Source: JBOHHM01 sp050725495
Lineage (GTDB): Bacteria > Pseudomonadota > Gammaproteobacteria > Burkholderiales > Burkholderiaceae_C
DNA length: 14,163 bases
Direction of reading: 5' to 3'
Assembly (NCBI GenBank): GCA_050725495.1
Contig: JBOHHM010000186.1
Location: 1-14,163 of the forward strand
Positions within the stretch are counted from its first letter, which is position 1. Each line of letters opens with the position of its first letter. The position numbers and the translations under genes are program-made. Below are positions 1 to 6,725 of this stretch, in pieces. The notes under the pieces are model-generated. The model did not search any database, had not been told where the DNA came from, and saw only the letters and a list, made by a program, of their open reading frames with translations.

Positions 1-172
1 AAATTTCAGCTGAAAGTCAACACAATTACATGCCTACATTTTAAAGCGCAATAAATTCACTAACTCGTTGATCTCACAAGGCTTTGCGATCATTCGGGTA
101 GCAAAATCAGGGGGAACTTCAGGTTAAACATAGGCGCAAAATCTTGGGCTTCAAAGCGCCACAGCGATTCAA
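1..172. other. AT-rich leader without a recognisable gene
   Basis: The first 130 or so bases are visibly richer in A and T than the rest of the window. No ORF with a plausible ribosome binding site was found here, and I recognise no RNA gene. The stretch runs into the 5' end of a broken LysR-type gene. It could be an ordinary promoter region or the edge of unrelated DNA; the sequence does not decide. Confidence 0.4.
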
Positions 173-743
173 GCGGTTTCGTCAACGGAAACAACGGGCA
201 CCCTGGAGTCAATCCGCACGTTTCGCGAGCTTGCGACCCGCGGCAGCCTTGCCCAGGCCGCGCAGACGCTGGGCATGTCGCGGGCCAACGTCAGCAAGTA
301 CCTGGCCGAGCTCGAATCGCGGCTCGGCTGCGCTTGCTCAAGCGCTCCACCCGCACCATGAGCCTGACCGATGCCGGCAGCCTGCTGCTGGAGCGCAGCA
401 CGCCGCTGATGGAGATGATCGCCGACACCCAGGCCGAACTGCAGCAGCGCGCGCAAATGCCCAGCCACCCGGACGATCTGGGGGAACACGATGCCCTGGC
501 CTTCTGCCTGGCGGGCTCCAGCCCCGAGTGGCGCTTGGAGGTCGAGGCCAGACTCACAGCGTGCCGGGCACAGCCGCATGGAAGTCTCGGACGCGGCACC
601 GCTGATCGGTGGGGCGCTGCAGGGCCTGGGCGTGATCTGCCTGCCCCAGCTGATGCAGCAGCCCCACCTGGACAGCGGCGCCCTGCAAGCTGTGCTGCAA
701 GACTATGCACCGCGCGATGTCTGGCTGTACGCCGCCAGATGCC
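173..743 (+). pseudogene. LysR-type transcriptional regulator, decayed remnant
   Basis: The winged-helix start of a LysR regulator is readable from about 200 to 328 (residues TLESIRTFRELATRGSLAQA, then the recognition-helix run SRANVSKYLAELESRLG). It then jumps frame: one base appears lost near 328, and the next frame continues as LLKRSTRTMSLTDAGSLLLE. After about 90 residues the reading goes straight from the linker helix (ELQQRAQMP, near 462) to late effector-domain sequence (SHPDDLGEHDALAFC), so about 100 codons of effector domain are missing. A second frameshift between about 551 and 590 leads to GGALQGLGVICLP, a typical LysR C-terminal motif. The C-terminus is cut near 735, where a repeat begins. 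No start codon exists in the HTH frame, which is open only from 134. Intact family members are near 300 aa. It cannot make a working regulator; its former target is unknown. Confidence 0.85.
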
Positions 744-790
744 ACAAAAACAATAGCATCCAGCGCATTCCACACGGGGGCTACGGACCC
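744..790. repeat. Comamonadaceae-style intergenic repeat, copy A
   Basis: The core AAAAACAATAGC at about 746-758 is also present on the minus strand of the repeat at 3716-3740. It is followed by ATCCAGCGCATTCCACACGG, which resembles palindromic intergenic repeats I recall from Polaromonas/Acidovorax-type genomes. It abuts the broken end of the LysR remnant and lies between that remnant and the convergent hydrolase gene. Family membership is from memory and needs a genome-wide search. Confidence 0.45.
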
Positions 791-824
791 AAGATCCTTG
801 GAAGCGCAGCCCGCCCGCAGGCTC

Positions 825-1514
825 TCAGCCCAGATGCTGAGCGAAAAACGCCAGCGTGCGCTCGCGCGCCAGTTTCGCAGCCGCCGCGTTGTACGAGCCG
901 CGCTGGTCGCAGTTGAAGCCGTGGTTGGCGTCGTAGAGGTGCACGCTCACGCCGGGGTGGGCCTTCTTGAACGCTTCCACGCTGTCCAGCTGTATCCATT
1001 GATCCTGGTCACCGAAGTGCACCAGCACCGGCACGCGCGGCTGGCGCGAGGCGTCGGGCTCGGCCGTCATGCCGCCGCCGTAGTACGGCGCGGCCGCGCT
1101 CAGGCCCGTGAGCATGCAGGCCGCGCGCCAGGTCAGCAGCCCGCCCCAGCAGTAGCCCACGATGCCGACCTTGCCGGCCTGCGCCGCATGGTCGATCGCG
1201 GCTTGGAGGTCGCCCAGCACGCCGGGCGCGGGCAGGGCTTCGACCGCGGTCTTGAGCGCAAAGCCGGCATTCATGTCGGCCTCGGCATAGCCGAGTTCGA
1301 CACCGGGTTTGACGCGGGCAAACGTGGCCGGCGCCACGGCCAGGTAGCCAGCGGCCGCATAGCCGTCGGCGACCGAGCGGATATGCGAGTTGACGCCGAA
1401 GATTTCCTGCACCACTACGACGCCGGCCTTCGGTGTTCCCTCCGGTTGCGCCACATAGGCCGGAAAGACAAAGCCGTCGGCGGCCTTGAGATCGATGAAA
1501 GTCCCCATGTTCAT
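825..1514 (-). CDS. Dienelactone hydrolase family protein
   Basis: This is a 229-residue cytoplasmic alpha/beta hydrolase of the dienelactone hydrolase family, which opens lactone rings such as dienelactone in chlorocatechol breakdown; many members act on other esters or lactones. The nucleophile is a cysteine in GYCWGG (Cys122). Asp171 in GDQDQW and His198 in NHGF complete the triad. Glu37 in VVQEIFG matches the glutamate that activates the cysteine in this family. The start at 1514 is chosen because AAAGGAG stands just upstream; an in-frame ATG 69 bases earlier has no such site. The ATG overlaps the stop of the upstream isomerase gene (ATGA), so the two are probably translationally coupled. 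The length is normal. The true substrate is not evident. Confidence 0.88.
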   Translation of the reverse strand: MNMGTFIDLKAADGFVFPAYVAQPEGTPKAGVVVVQEIFGVNSHIRSVADGYAAAGYLAVAPATFARVKPGVELGYAEADMNAGFALKTAVEALPAPGVLGDLQAAIDHAAQAGKVGIVGYCWGGLLTWRAACMLTGLSAAAPYYGGGMTAEPDASRQPRVPVLVHFGDQDQWIQLDSVEAFKKAHPGVSVHLYDANHGFNCDQRGSYNAAAAKLARERTLAFFAQHLG

Positions 1515-2113
1515 GCTCCTTTGAGTTTGCGTTCCACGAAATCGAGCCGGTCCTGGCCCCAGAAAATCTCGCCGTCTACACAATAGCTGGGCGCACCGAA
1601 CACGCCGGCGTCGATCGCCTGCTGGGTGTCGGCCTCGTAGCGCTCATGCACGGCCTGGCTGTGCGACTGCTCCAGCCGCTCGGCGCTCAGCCCGCATTCG
1701 GCCAGCAGCTCGGCCAGCACCTTGGGGTCGGCGATATTGCGCTCCTGGGCCCAGACGGCGGCAAACACCGCGCCGCTCAGGCGCATCGCCTCCTCGCTGC
1801 CATCGCGCAGATCGACCGCGATGATCAGGCGCGCGGCATCGTCGCCCGAGACCGGAAAGTACTTGGGCTTGAGATTCAGCGGCGCATGCAGGTACTCGCT
1901 GTAGCGCTTGAGCTCCAGCAGCCGGTAGGCCTGGCGCTGCGGCGCGCGCTTGGCCAGGGGCAGACCGCCCGAGACCGGAAACACCTGGCCCAGGTCCACC
2001 GGCAGCACGCGCACGCGGGCTCCGGCGGCGCGCACGATGGCCGCAAAGCGGGCGTGGCCCAGGTAGGTCCAGGGGCTTTGCGGTGCGAAGTAGTAGTCGA
2101 CAGTACGGCTCAC
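1511..2113 (-). CDS. 2-hydroxychromene-2-carboxylate isomerase-like protein (DsbA/GST-kappa fold)
   Basis: This 200-residue thioredoxin-fold protein of the DsbA-like family resembles 2-hydroxychromene-2-carboxylate isomerase, a glutathione-dependent enzyme of naphthalene-type aromatic degradation. The N-terminal DYYFAPQSPWTYLGH places Ser13 where the family activates glutathione; there is no CxxC motif, so it is not a thiol oxidoreductase. The C-terminal GVFGAPSYCVDGEIFWGQDRL segment (about 170-190) is the family signature, with the cis-proline loop APSY. Translation likely starts at GTG 2113, preceded by GAGGAG six bases upstream. It is the first gene of a two-gene unit with the dienelactone hydrolase and diverges from the reductase at 2226. 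No aromatic ring dioxygenase lies in the window, so the in vivo substrate remains open. Confidence 0.87.
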   Translation of the reverse strand: MSRTVDYYFAPQSPWTYLGHARFAAIVRAAGARVRVLPVDLGQVFPVSGGLPLAKRAPQRQAYRLLELKRYSEYLHAPLNLKPKYFPVSGDDAARLIIAVDLRDGSEEAMRLSGAVFAAVWAQERNIADPKVLAELLAECGLSAERLEQSHSQAVHERYEADTQQAIDAGVFGAPSYCVDGEIFWGQDRLDFVERKLKGA

Positions 2114-2225
2114 GGCGCTCTCCTCGATGATTTAATGCGGATTGGCAGCTGGGCGGGCGAAGCGCCGCTGAACCGCCGAGCCTGGTATTAAGCCGCAACA
2201 GCCAACTTTCTGCAGGAGACAGGCC

Positions 2226-2972
2226 TTGAACAAGGTGATACTGATCACGGGCGCCAGCCGCGGCATTGGCGCGGCCACCGCGCTGCTGGCCGCGCGCCGG
2301 GGCTATGCCGTGGCCGTGAACTACAGCGCCCACTCGCTGGCGGCCGACGAGGTGGTGCGCCAGATCCGCGCCGGCGGCGGCATGGCCATCACGGTGCAGG
2401 CCGACGTGACCCACGAAGACCAGGTGCTCGCGATGTTTGACAAGATCGACGCCAAGCTCGGGCGCCTCACAGCCCTGGTCAATAACGCCGGCGTGGTGGA
2501 CCAGCCGGCCCGGGTCGACGACATGAGCCTGCAGCGCCTCAGGCGCATGTTCGACACCAACCTGCTCGGGCCGTTCCTGTGCGCGCGCGAAGCCGTCAAG
2601 CGCATCAGCAAGCGCTATGGTGGTGCCGGCGGCGCGATCGTCAATGTCAGCAGCGCCGCCGCGCGCCTGGGCTCGCCCGGCCAGTATGTGGACTACGCGG
2701 CCAGCAAAGGCGCGATCGACACGTTCACGCTCGGCCTGGCCAGGGAAGTGGCGGCCGAAGGCATACGCGTCAATGCGGTGCGCCCGGGCATCATCGACAC
2801 CGAGATCCATGCCTCGGGCGGCCTGCCCGAACGCGCGCGCCAGATGGCGCCCCAGGTGCCGATGCAGCGGGCCGGCACGCCGGCCGAGGTCGCGCAGGCC
2901 ATCGTCTGGCTGCTGGGCGACGAGGCCAGCTACACCACCAGCGCCATCGTCGATGTGACGGGAGGACGCTGA
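2226..2972 (+). CDS. SDR family oxidoreductase (FabG-like)
   Basis: This 248-residue classical short-chain dehydrogenase/reductase is NAD(P)-dependent. The cofactor loop TGASRGIG is at residues 8-15, NNAG at 86-89, Asn112 in the active-site tetrad position, Ser142/143, and YAASK with Tyr157 and Lys161. The C-terminal segment GTPAEVAQAIVWLLGDEASYTT and the closing VTGGR are typical of FabG-like members. The start is TTG at 2226, supported by AGGAG seven bases upstream (2214-2218). The gene is divergent from the isomerase, with 112 bases between them and no promoter I could call firmly. Its TGA overlaps the ATG of the duplicated marC start (TGATG), so it likely forms one transcript with marC. 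The substrate cannot be assigned; sugar-alcohol or acyl oxidoreduction are both possible. Confidence 0.9.
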   Translation: MNKVILITGASRGIGAATALLAARRGYAVAVNYSAHSLAADEVVRQIRAGGGMAITVQADVTHEDQVLAMFDKIDAKLGRLTALVNNAGVVDQPARVDDMSLQRLRRMFDTNLLGPFLCAREAVKRISKRYGGAGGAIVNVSSAAARLGSPGQYVDYAASKGAIDTFTLGLAREVAAEGIRVNAVRPGIIDTEIHASGGLPERARQMAPQVPMQRAGTPAEVAQAIVWLLGDEASYTTSAIVDVTGGR

Positions 2973-3073
2973 TGGATTTCAAACCCCTGATCACGCTGCT
3001 GGGAGCATTCGAAACTCGCCATCCGCGTCTTGGAGATTGTTGATGGACTTCAAACCCCTGATCACGCTGCTGG
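2970..3073 (+). repeat. Tandem partial duplication of the marC 5' end
   Basis: A 33-bp segment beginning TGATGGA and ending CTGCTGG occurs at 2970-3002 and again at 3041-3073 (71-bp offset) with one mismatch (T versus C in codon 2). Each copy includes a TGATG stop/start junction and the first ten codons of marC (MDFKPLITLL). The 38 bases between the copies include the Shine-Dalgarno (GGAG at 3032-3035) of the real marC. Confidence 0.9.
2972..3043 (+). pseudogene. 23-codon mini-ORF: truncated duplicate of the marC start
   Basis: ATG 2972 overlaps the reductase stop (TGATG). It encodes MDFKPLITLL, identical to the first ten residues of MarC. It then departs into 13 unrelated residues (GAFETRHPRLGDC) and ends at TGA 3041-3043, which itself overlaps the marC ATG. 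It looks like the residue of a tandem duplication or a recombination at the gene junction. It could still be translated by coupling from the reductase and hand ribosomes on to marC, but no independent function is suggested by its sequence. Confidence 0.6.
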
Positions 3074-3675
3074 CGATTGTCAATCCGCTGGCCATCGTGC
3101 CCTTTTTCATCCACTACACGCAGAACTTCTCGCGCGAGCAGCGCCGCCACACGATCCTGGTGTCCTCCTGCAGCGCCTTTGCCGTGATTGCGGTCAGCGC
3201 GCTGCTGGGCCTGCAGATCCTGGAGTTCTTCAGCATCTCGCTGGCCAGCTTCCAGGTCGGCGGCGGCATGCTGCTGCTGATCAGCGCCCTGAACATGCTC
3301 AACGCGCAGCCGGCCGAGGCCAAGCCCAATACCAGGGAGATGGAACAAGGCGCGGAAAAGGCGGCGATGGGCGCCAGCATCGCCGTCGTGCCGCTGACCA
3401 TCCCGCTGCTGACCGGCCCGGCCAGCATGTCCACCGTCGTGATCTATGCCGAGAAGGCCAAGACCTTGCTGCAGCTCGCCACCCTGGTCGGCTACGGCGT
3501 GGTCATCGGCATCGCGACCGCCCTGTGCTTCTCGCTGGCCGGGCCGATTGCCCGCGTGCTCGGCAAGACCGGCATCAACGTCATGACCCGGCTCATGGGC
3601 CTGATCCTGGCCGCACTGGCGGTGGAGGTGATGACCGACGGGCTGCACAAGCTGTTTCCGGTGCTGGGGCGCTGA
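3043..3675 (+). CDS. MarC family integral membrane protein
   Basis: This 210-residue polytopic inner-membrane protein belongs to the MarC/YchE/YhgN family, whose transport substrate is not established despite the historical multiple-antibiotic-resistance name. Family features include the N-terminal AIVNPLAIVPFF, a second membrane stretch around 43-65, GGGMLLLISALNML (73-86), the AVVPLTIPLLTGPASMS block (114-130) and the C-terminal GINVMTRLMGLILAALAVEVMTDGL region. Length is typical. ATG 3043 is chosen over the in-frame TTG six bases upstream because GGAG lies 8 bases ahead of it and because the duplicated copy at 2972 starts at the same codon. It is the last gene after the reductase and is followed by a hairpin-bearing repeat before the convergent operon. 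Confidence 0.9.
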   Translation: MDFKPLITLLAIVNPLAIVPFFIHYTQNFSREQRRHTILVSSCSAFAVIAVSALLGLQILEFFSISLASFQVGGGMLLLISALNMLNAQPAEAKPNTREMEQGAEKAAMGASIAVVPLTIPLLTGPASMSTVVIYAEKAKTLLQLATLVGYGVVIGIATALCFSLAGPIARVLGKTGINVMTRLMGLILAALAVEVMTDGLHKLFPVLGR

Positions 3676-3740
3676 TTTTCAAGCGAAACCAGGCTTCAGC
3701 CCATTCAGGATGGGCACATGACGCTATTGTTTTTATAGCA
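3676..3740. repeat. Intergenic palindromic repeat, copy B, possible bidirectional terminator
   Basis: The space between the convergent marC and cyclic-nucleotide-binding genes holds GATTTTCAAGCGAAACCAGG, a perfect 6-bp stem GCCCAT-TCAGG-ATGGGC (3699-3704 with 3710-3715), and then the short inverted pair CTAT/ATAG around TGTTTTT (about 3724-3738). The layout matches repeats I recall between Comamonadaceae genes. It shares AAAAACAATAGC with copy A. The stop codon TAA (3735-3733) of the minus-strand gene lies inside the repeat. Hairpin plus T-run could end transcription in both directions, but the T-run is about 14 bases from the stem. Confidence 0.55.
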
Positions 3741-4248
3741 AACGCACAACCTGGTTGCTGGTGTTGCGCAGCCGCTGCGCCAGCAGTTGGGTGAGCTTGA
3801 CCAGCAGCTTGGCGCCTACCGTGGGGTGCTCGCGGATCAGCTGCGAAACGGCCTGGCGGTCCAGCACGGCGGCCTCCACGGCGTCGATCGCGGTGCAACT
3901 GGCGTAACGCGGCGCGCCGTCGAACATGAACCTCTCACCCAGCGCCGTGCCCTGGCGGTTCACCGACAGGCGCGACAGCTCGTCGGGCCCCGACTTCTTC
4001 GTCACATCGACCGTGCCGCTCAGGATCAGCAGCATCCAGTCGCCGACCTCGCCCTCGGCGATCAGCACCTGGCCGGGCCGCGCACGCAAGCGCAGCATGG
4101 CCGCGCCCAGGGTGTCGAGCTCCTCGGGCGGGAAGCCTTCGAGCAGCGCGGCGTTGTGCAGCAGGGCGGGTCCGCGTTCGGCCAGCTGGTCGCAGCGGCC
4201 CAGCAGTTCGAGACCGGCGCGCCGCAGTTGCTCTTCGGTGCTGGTCAT
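3733..4248 (-). CDS. Stand-alone cyclic nucleotide-binding domain protein
   Basis: This 171-residue soluble protein consists of one Crp-like effector beta-barrel. Visible features are GQVLIAEGEVGDWMLLILSGTVDV and the phosphate-binding-cassette region GTALGERFMFDGAPRYASCTA, where GE aligns with the family's ribose-binding Gly-Glu. A long C-helix follows and the protein ends at QVVRLL with no helix-turn-helix, so it is not a Crp/Fnr-type DNA-binding regulator. ATG 4248 is chosen because upstream in-frame sequence overlaps the lipoprotein gene and looks non-coding; no strong Shine-Dalgarno is seen in the 19-base gap, so coupling is likely. It is the last gene of the lipid-transport operon. I infer an accessory or signalling role for that transporter; ligand binding is untested. 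Confidence 0.82.
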   Translation of the reverse strand: MTSTEEQLRRAGLELLGRCDQLAERGPALLHNAALLEGFPPEELDTLGAAMLRLRARPGQVLIAEGEVGDWMLLILSGTVDVTKKSGPDELSRLSVNRQGTALGERFMFDGAPRYASCTAIDAVEAAVLDRQAVSQLIREHPTVGAKLLVKLTQLLAQRLRNTSNQVVRLL

Positions 4249-4267
4249 GCGCAGCGGGCTTGGGACG

Positions 4268-4948
4268 CTATCGGATCTGCTGCAGCCACTGCGCGATTTC
4301 CTCCACAGCCGCATCGGTGGCCGCCGCGAGGGCGCGCACGCCGCCGGGCGCATCGGCCGTCGGTGCGGGGCGCTGCACCACGACCACGCGCTGGGCCAGC
4401 AGTTGTTCACCGGCGGGCGTGTCCTCCAGCAGCGTGGCGCGCAGGCGGATCAGGCCGGCGCTGCTGTCGGGCGTGGCGAACAACTGGCTGAATTCTTCGA
4501 GCTCCAGCCGCAGCACCAGCGGCAGGCGGCCGGGGCTGCGGTTCAGCGCCGCGCCCTCGCCCGCGCTCAGCACGGCGCGGCGCTGGCTCAGGTGCTCGCG
4601 CAGGCGCTGGCGCACCAGCTGCGCAGGCGGCATGCTCCAGCGCGCCTGGGCGTAGGGACGCAGCTGCTGGGCGTCGGCATAGGCGAGCCGGTAGAGCACG
4701 GCCGTGCCGTCGAGCAGGCCTGCGGCCTCGATCTCGGCCAGCGCCAGCGGCGGCAAGGGCGCCAGGCGGTTGAAGGGCTGGGGGGCCGTGGCGCCCGGGC
4801 CAAAGTCGTAGAGGTTCGCGCGCTGCGGCTTGTCGGGCAGCGCGCAGCCGGCCAGGCCCAGAATCACAAGGCAAAAAATGGCTGCAGCCATCGTGGAACG
4901 GGCGCAGCACGCTATCAATTCAATAGCGCTTGGCTGGAGCTTTCTCAT
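4268..4948 (-). CDS. ABC-type transport auxiliary lipoprotein (PqiC/LptE-like family)
   Basis: This 226-residue lipoprotein matches the ABC-type transport auxiliary component family seen with MCE systems. A lipobox LAGC with Cys35 follows a hydrophobic segment. The downstream block YRLAYADAQQLRPYAQARWSMPPAQLVRQRL (about 86-115) is the family core, and a beta-rich C-terminal part ends QWLQQIR. It should be anchored at a membrane face and assist lipid transfer together with the MCE protein. The first ATG (4948) overlaps the MCE stop (ATGA), but residues 4-13 are encoded by a palindromic repeat; ATG 4891 (residue 20) gives a shorter, more conventional signal peptide and may be the original start. 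Length after the Cys is normal for the family. Confidence 0.83.
   Translation of the reverse strand: MRKLQPSAIELIACCARSTMAAAIFCLVILGLAGCALPDKPQRANLYDFGPGATAPQPFNRLAPLPPLALAEIEAAGLLDGTAVLYRLAYADAQQLRPYAQARWSMPPAQLVRQRLREHLSQRRAVLSAGEGAALNRSPGRLPLVLRLELEEFSQLFATPDSSAGLIRLRATLLEDTPAGEQLLAQRVVVVQRPAPTADAPGGVRALAAATDAAVEEIAQWLQQIR
4911..4940. repeat. Intergenic-type repeat, copy C, inside the lipoprotein 5' coding region
   Basis: GCTATcaattcaATAGC is an inverted pair (about 4914-4927) followed by GCTTGGCTGGAGC, of the same style as copies A and B and as Comamonadaceae intergenic repeats I recall. Here it lies within the reading frame, encoding about LQPSAIELIA of the lipoprotein N-terminus, just downstream of the ATGA junction with the MCE gene. 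Family assignment is from memory. Confidence 0.5.
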
Positions 4949-5901
4949 CGGCTGGCTCCCGGCGCCACAAAGCCGGGCTCGCCCGGACCGGGCGGGGCCG
5001 CTCCGTGACCGAACAGCAGCGATTGCGGGTTGTCGTTGATGGCGTTGACGGTGCGGCTGAGCTGACGCGCCGCGCGCGAGGTGTCCTCGCTCACGCGGTT
5101 GACCCGCGGCAGGGTCGTCGCGCCAAAGCTGTCGGCCGCCTGCGCCAGCGCGCCCGTGCCCTGGACCAGCTGGTCGAGCGCTCCGCCCTGCTCGTTGAGG
5201 CGGCGCGCCGTCTGGCCGATGTCGTCGGCCGTGCGCTGCAGCGAGCGCAGGGTCTGGCCGGTGTCGGCGGCCAGCGCCGGCAGGCTGGCCAGCGCCGGCT
5301 CCAGCCGCCGGCTCAGCGTGGCGTCCAGATGCAAGGCCAGCTGGGAGACATCGCCGGCCGCCTGGGCGAGCTGGTCCAGGCTGCTGCTCAGCCGCTTCTG
5401 GTTGTCATCGCCCAGGGCCTGGTTGAGCCGCTTGGACGCCTCTTCGAGCTGCACCAGCATGGCCGGGCCCTGCTCGGTGAGCCGGCCCAGCAGCGAAGGC
5501 TTGAGCGGAATGCGCGCCGGCGGCTCGCCATTGGCTGGCAGCGCCTCGCGCGACTCGCCGTCGTCGTCGAGCTGCACGAAGGCCAGGCCCGTGACCCCCT
5601 GGTAGCTCAGCGTGGCAAAGGTGGAGCGCGTGATGGGCGCGGCCGCATCGACCACGACGCGCACCAGCACATGGCCCGGGGCCTTCGGATCAAAACCGAT
5701 GTCGGTCACCTTGCCGACCGCGACGCCCCGGTAGCGCACCGGCGCCTGCGGCTGCAGCCCGGACACCGAGGTGCCGGTAGACAGTTCATAGACATGGCGC
5801 ATCCCTCCTTCGCGCGTGAGCCAGACCGCCAGCATCACCAGCAGGGCCGTGACCCCCAGCACAAACAGACCGGCGGCCAGGGCATGGGCTTTGTTTTCCA
5901 T
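4945..5901 (-). CDS. MCE domain-containing lipid transport protein (MlaD/PqiB-like)
   Basis: This 318-residue substrate-binding component of an Mla-type lipid ABC transporter has one N-terminal membrane anchor (about 9-28, AAGLFVLGVTALLVMLAVWL). A single MCE domain follows (about 39-115), with YRGVAVGKVTDIGFDP and the LSYQGVTGLAFVQL loop that usually forms the central pore. A long helical stretch follows (about 150-290). The NPQSLLFG motif near 291-298 and a Pro/Gly-rich tail close the protein. Family members form periplasmic hexameric rings that shuttle phospholipids between membranes. ATG 5901 is preceded by AAAGGAAG. It sits 12 bases after the ATPase gene and overlaps the lipoprotein gene. 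The long C-terminal helical part makes it larger than E. coli MlaD (about 180 aa), closer to Pseudomonas/Ttg2C-like or single-MCE Pqi-like proteins. Confidence 0.9.
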   Translation of the reverse strand: MENKAHALAAGLFVLGVTALLVMLAVWLTREGGMRHVYELSTGTSVSGLQPQAPVRYRGVAVGKVTDIGFDPKAPGHVLVRVVVDAAAPITRSTFATLSYQGVTGLAFVQLDDDGESREALPANGEPPARIPLKPSLLGRLTEQGPAMLVQLEEASKRLNQALGDDNQKRLSSSLDQLAQAAGDVSQLALHLDATLSRRLEPALASLPALAADTGQTLRSLQRTADDIGQTARRLNEQGGALDQLVQGTGALAQAADSFGATTLPRVNRVSEDTSRAARQLSRTVNAINDNPQSLLFGHGAAPPGPGEPGFVAPGASR

Positions 5902-5913
5902 GGGGCTTCCTTT

Positions 5914-6723
5914 CTACCCGGCGCGGGGCTGAGCGCGCAGCGGCCCCATCGCGCGCTGTCCCCGCTCGCCGAGGAAAAATTCGTGGACAAAGGGATGCGG
6001 GTAGGCGATCACCTCTTTCGCCGAGCCGCTCACAATCACGCGCTGGTCGGCGAGCACGGCCACCCGGGTGCTGAGCTGAAGCAGCGTGTCCAGGTCGTGC
6101 GTGGCCATCACCACCGTCAGGCCCAGCTCGCGGTGCAGCGAGCGCAGCAGGGCGCAGAGACTGTCCGCGCTGTCGGGGTCGAGCCCGGCCGTGGGCTCGT
6201 CGAGCAACAGCAGGGGCGGGTCCATGATCAGCGCGCGCGCCAGCGCCACACGCCTGATCATGCCGCCCGACAGGTCGGCCGGCATCTTGTGGGCCTGCGA
6301 AGGGTCCAGCCCCACCATCTGCAGCTTCACGAGGGCGGCCTCGCGGATCAGTTCGTCGGGCAAGGCGCCGAGTTCGCACAGCGGAAAAGCGATGTTCTCC
6401 AGCACATCGAAAGCCGAGAACAGCGCACCGTGCTGGAACAGCATGCCGACGCGGCTGGAAGCGCCCTTGCGGCCCAGTTGCGCGGCCGGCCGGCCCAGCA
6501 CCCGGACCTCGCCGCGCGCCGGCTGCTCCAGTCCGAGGATCTGGCGCAGCAGCATCGTCTTGCCGGTGCCAGAGCCACCGACCAGCGACAGCAGCTCACC
6601 GCGCGCAACGCTCAGATCCAGGTCTTTGTGGATCACCAGGTCCTCGCGCGGCATGTGAAACACGGTCCAGAGCTTGTGGATCTCGACCATGGGGGCGTGG
6701 CTGGTGCCGTCGGTTTCGCCCAT
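5914..6723 (-). CDS. ABC transporter ATP-binding protein (MlaF-like)
   Basis: This 269-residue ATPase belongs to the Mla/Ttg2A-type lipid transporter. Walker A GGSGTGKT is at 49-56, the Q-loop Gln97 in MLFQHGALF, the signature LSGGMIRR at 151-158, Walker B LLLLDEP at 171-177 and the switch histidine His209 in ATHD. LSGGM followed by a basic pair and the FQHGALF stretch are characteristic of the MlaF subgroup. The C-terminal extension (about 250-269) is proline/arginine-rich and probably flexible. ATG 6723 begins two bases after the permease stop with only a weak upstream site, so coupling is probable; a second in-frame ATG at residue 12 is possible. It is expected to drive lipid movement together with the permease. 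Confidence 0.93.
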   Translation of the reverse strand: MGETDGTSHAPMVEIHKLWTVFHMPREDLVIHKDLDLSVARGELLSLVGGSGTGKTMLLRQILGLEQPARGEVRVLGRPAAQLGRKGASSRVGMLFQHGALFSAFDVLENIAFPLCELGALPDELIREAALVKLQMVGLDPSQAHKMPADLSGGMIRRVALARALIMDPPLLLLDEPTAGLDPDSADSLCALLRSLHRELGLTVVMATHDLDTLLQLSTRVAVLADQRVIVSGSAKEVIAYPHPFVHEFFLGERGQRAMGPLRAQPRAG

Positions 6724-6725
6724 GG

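Noticed and set aside
2114..2225. Sigma-70 promoters between the isomerase and reductase genes
   Set aside because: TTGGCA (2142-2147) and TATTAA (2186-2191) are 38 bases apart, far from the usual 17, and nothing better was found.
1644..2810. 388-codon minus-strand frame spanning the isomerase and reductase genes
   Set aside because: It crosses the divergent promoter region and overlaps two better-supported genes; composition is typical of out-of-frame reading.
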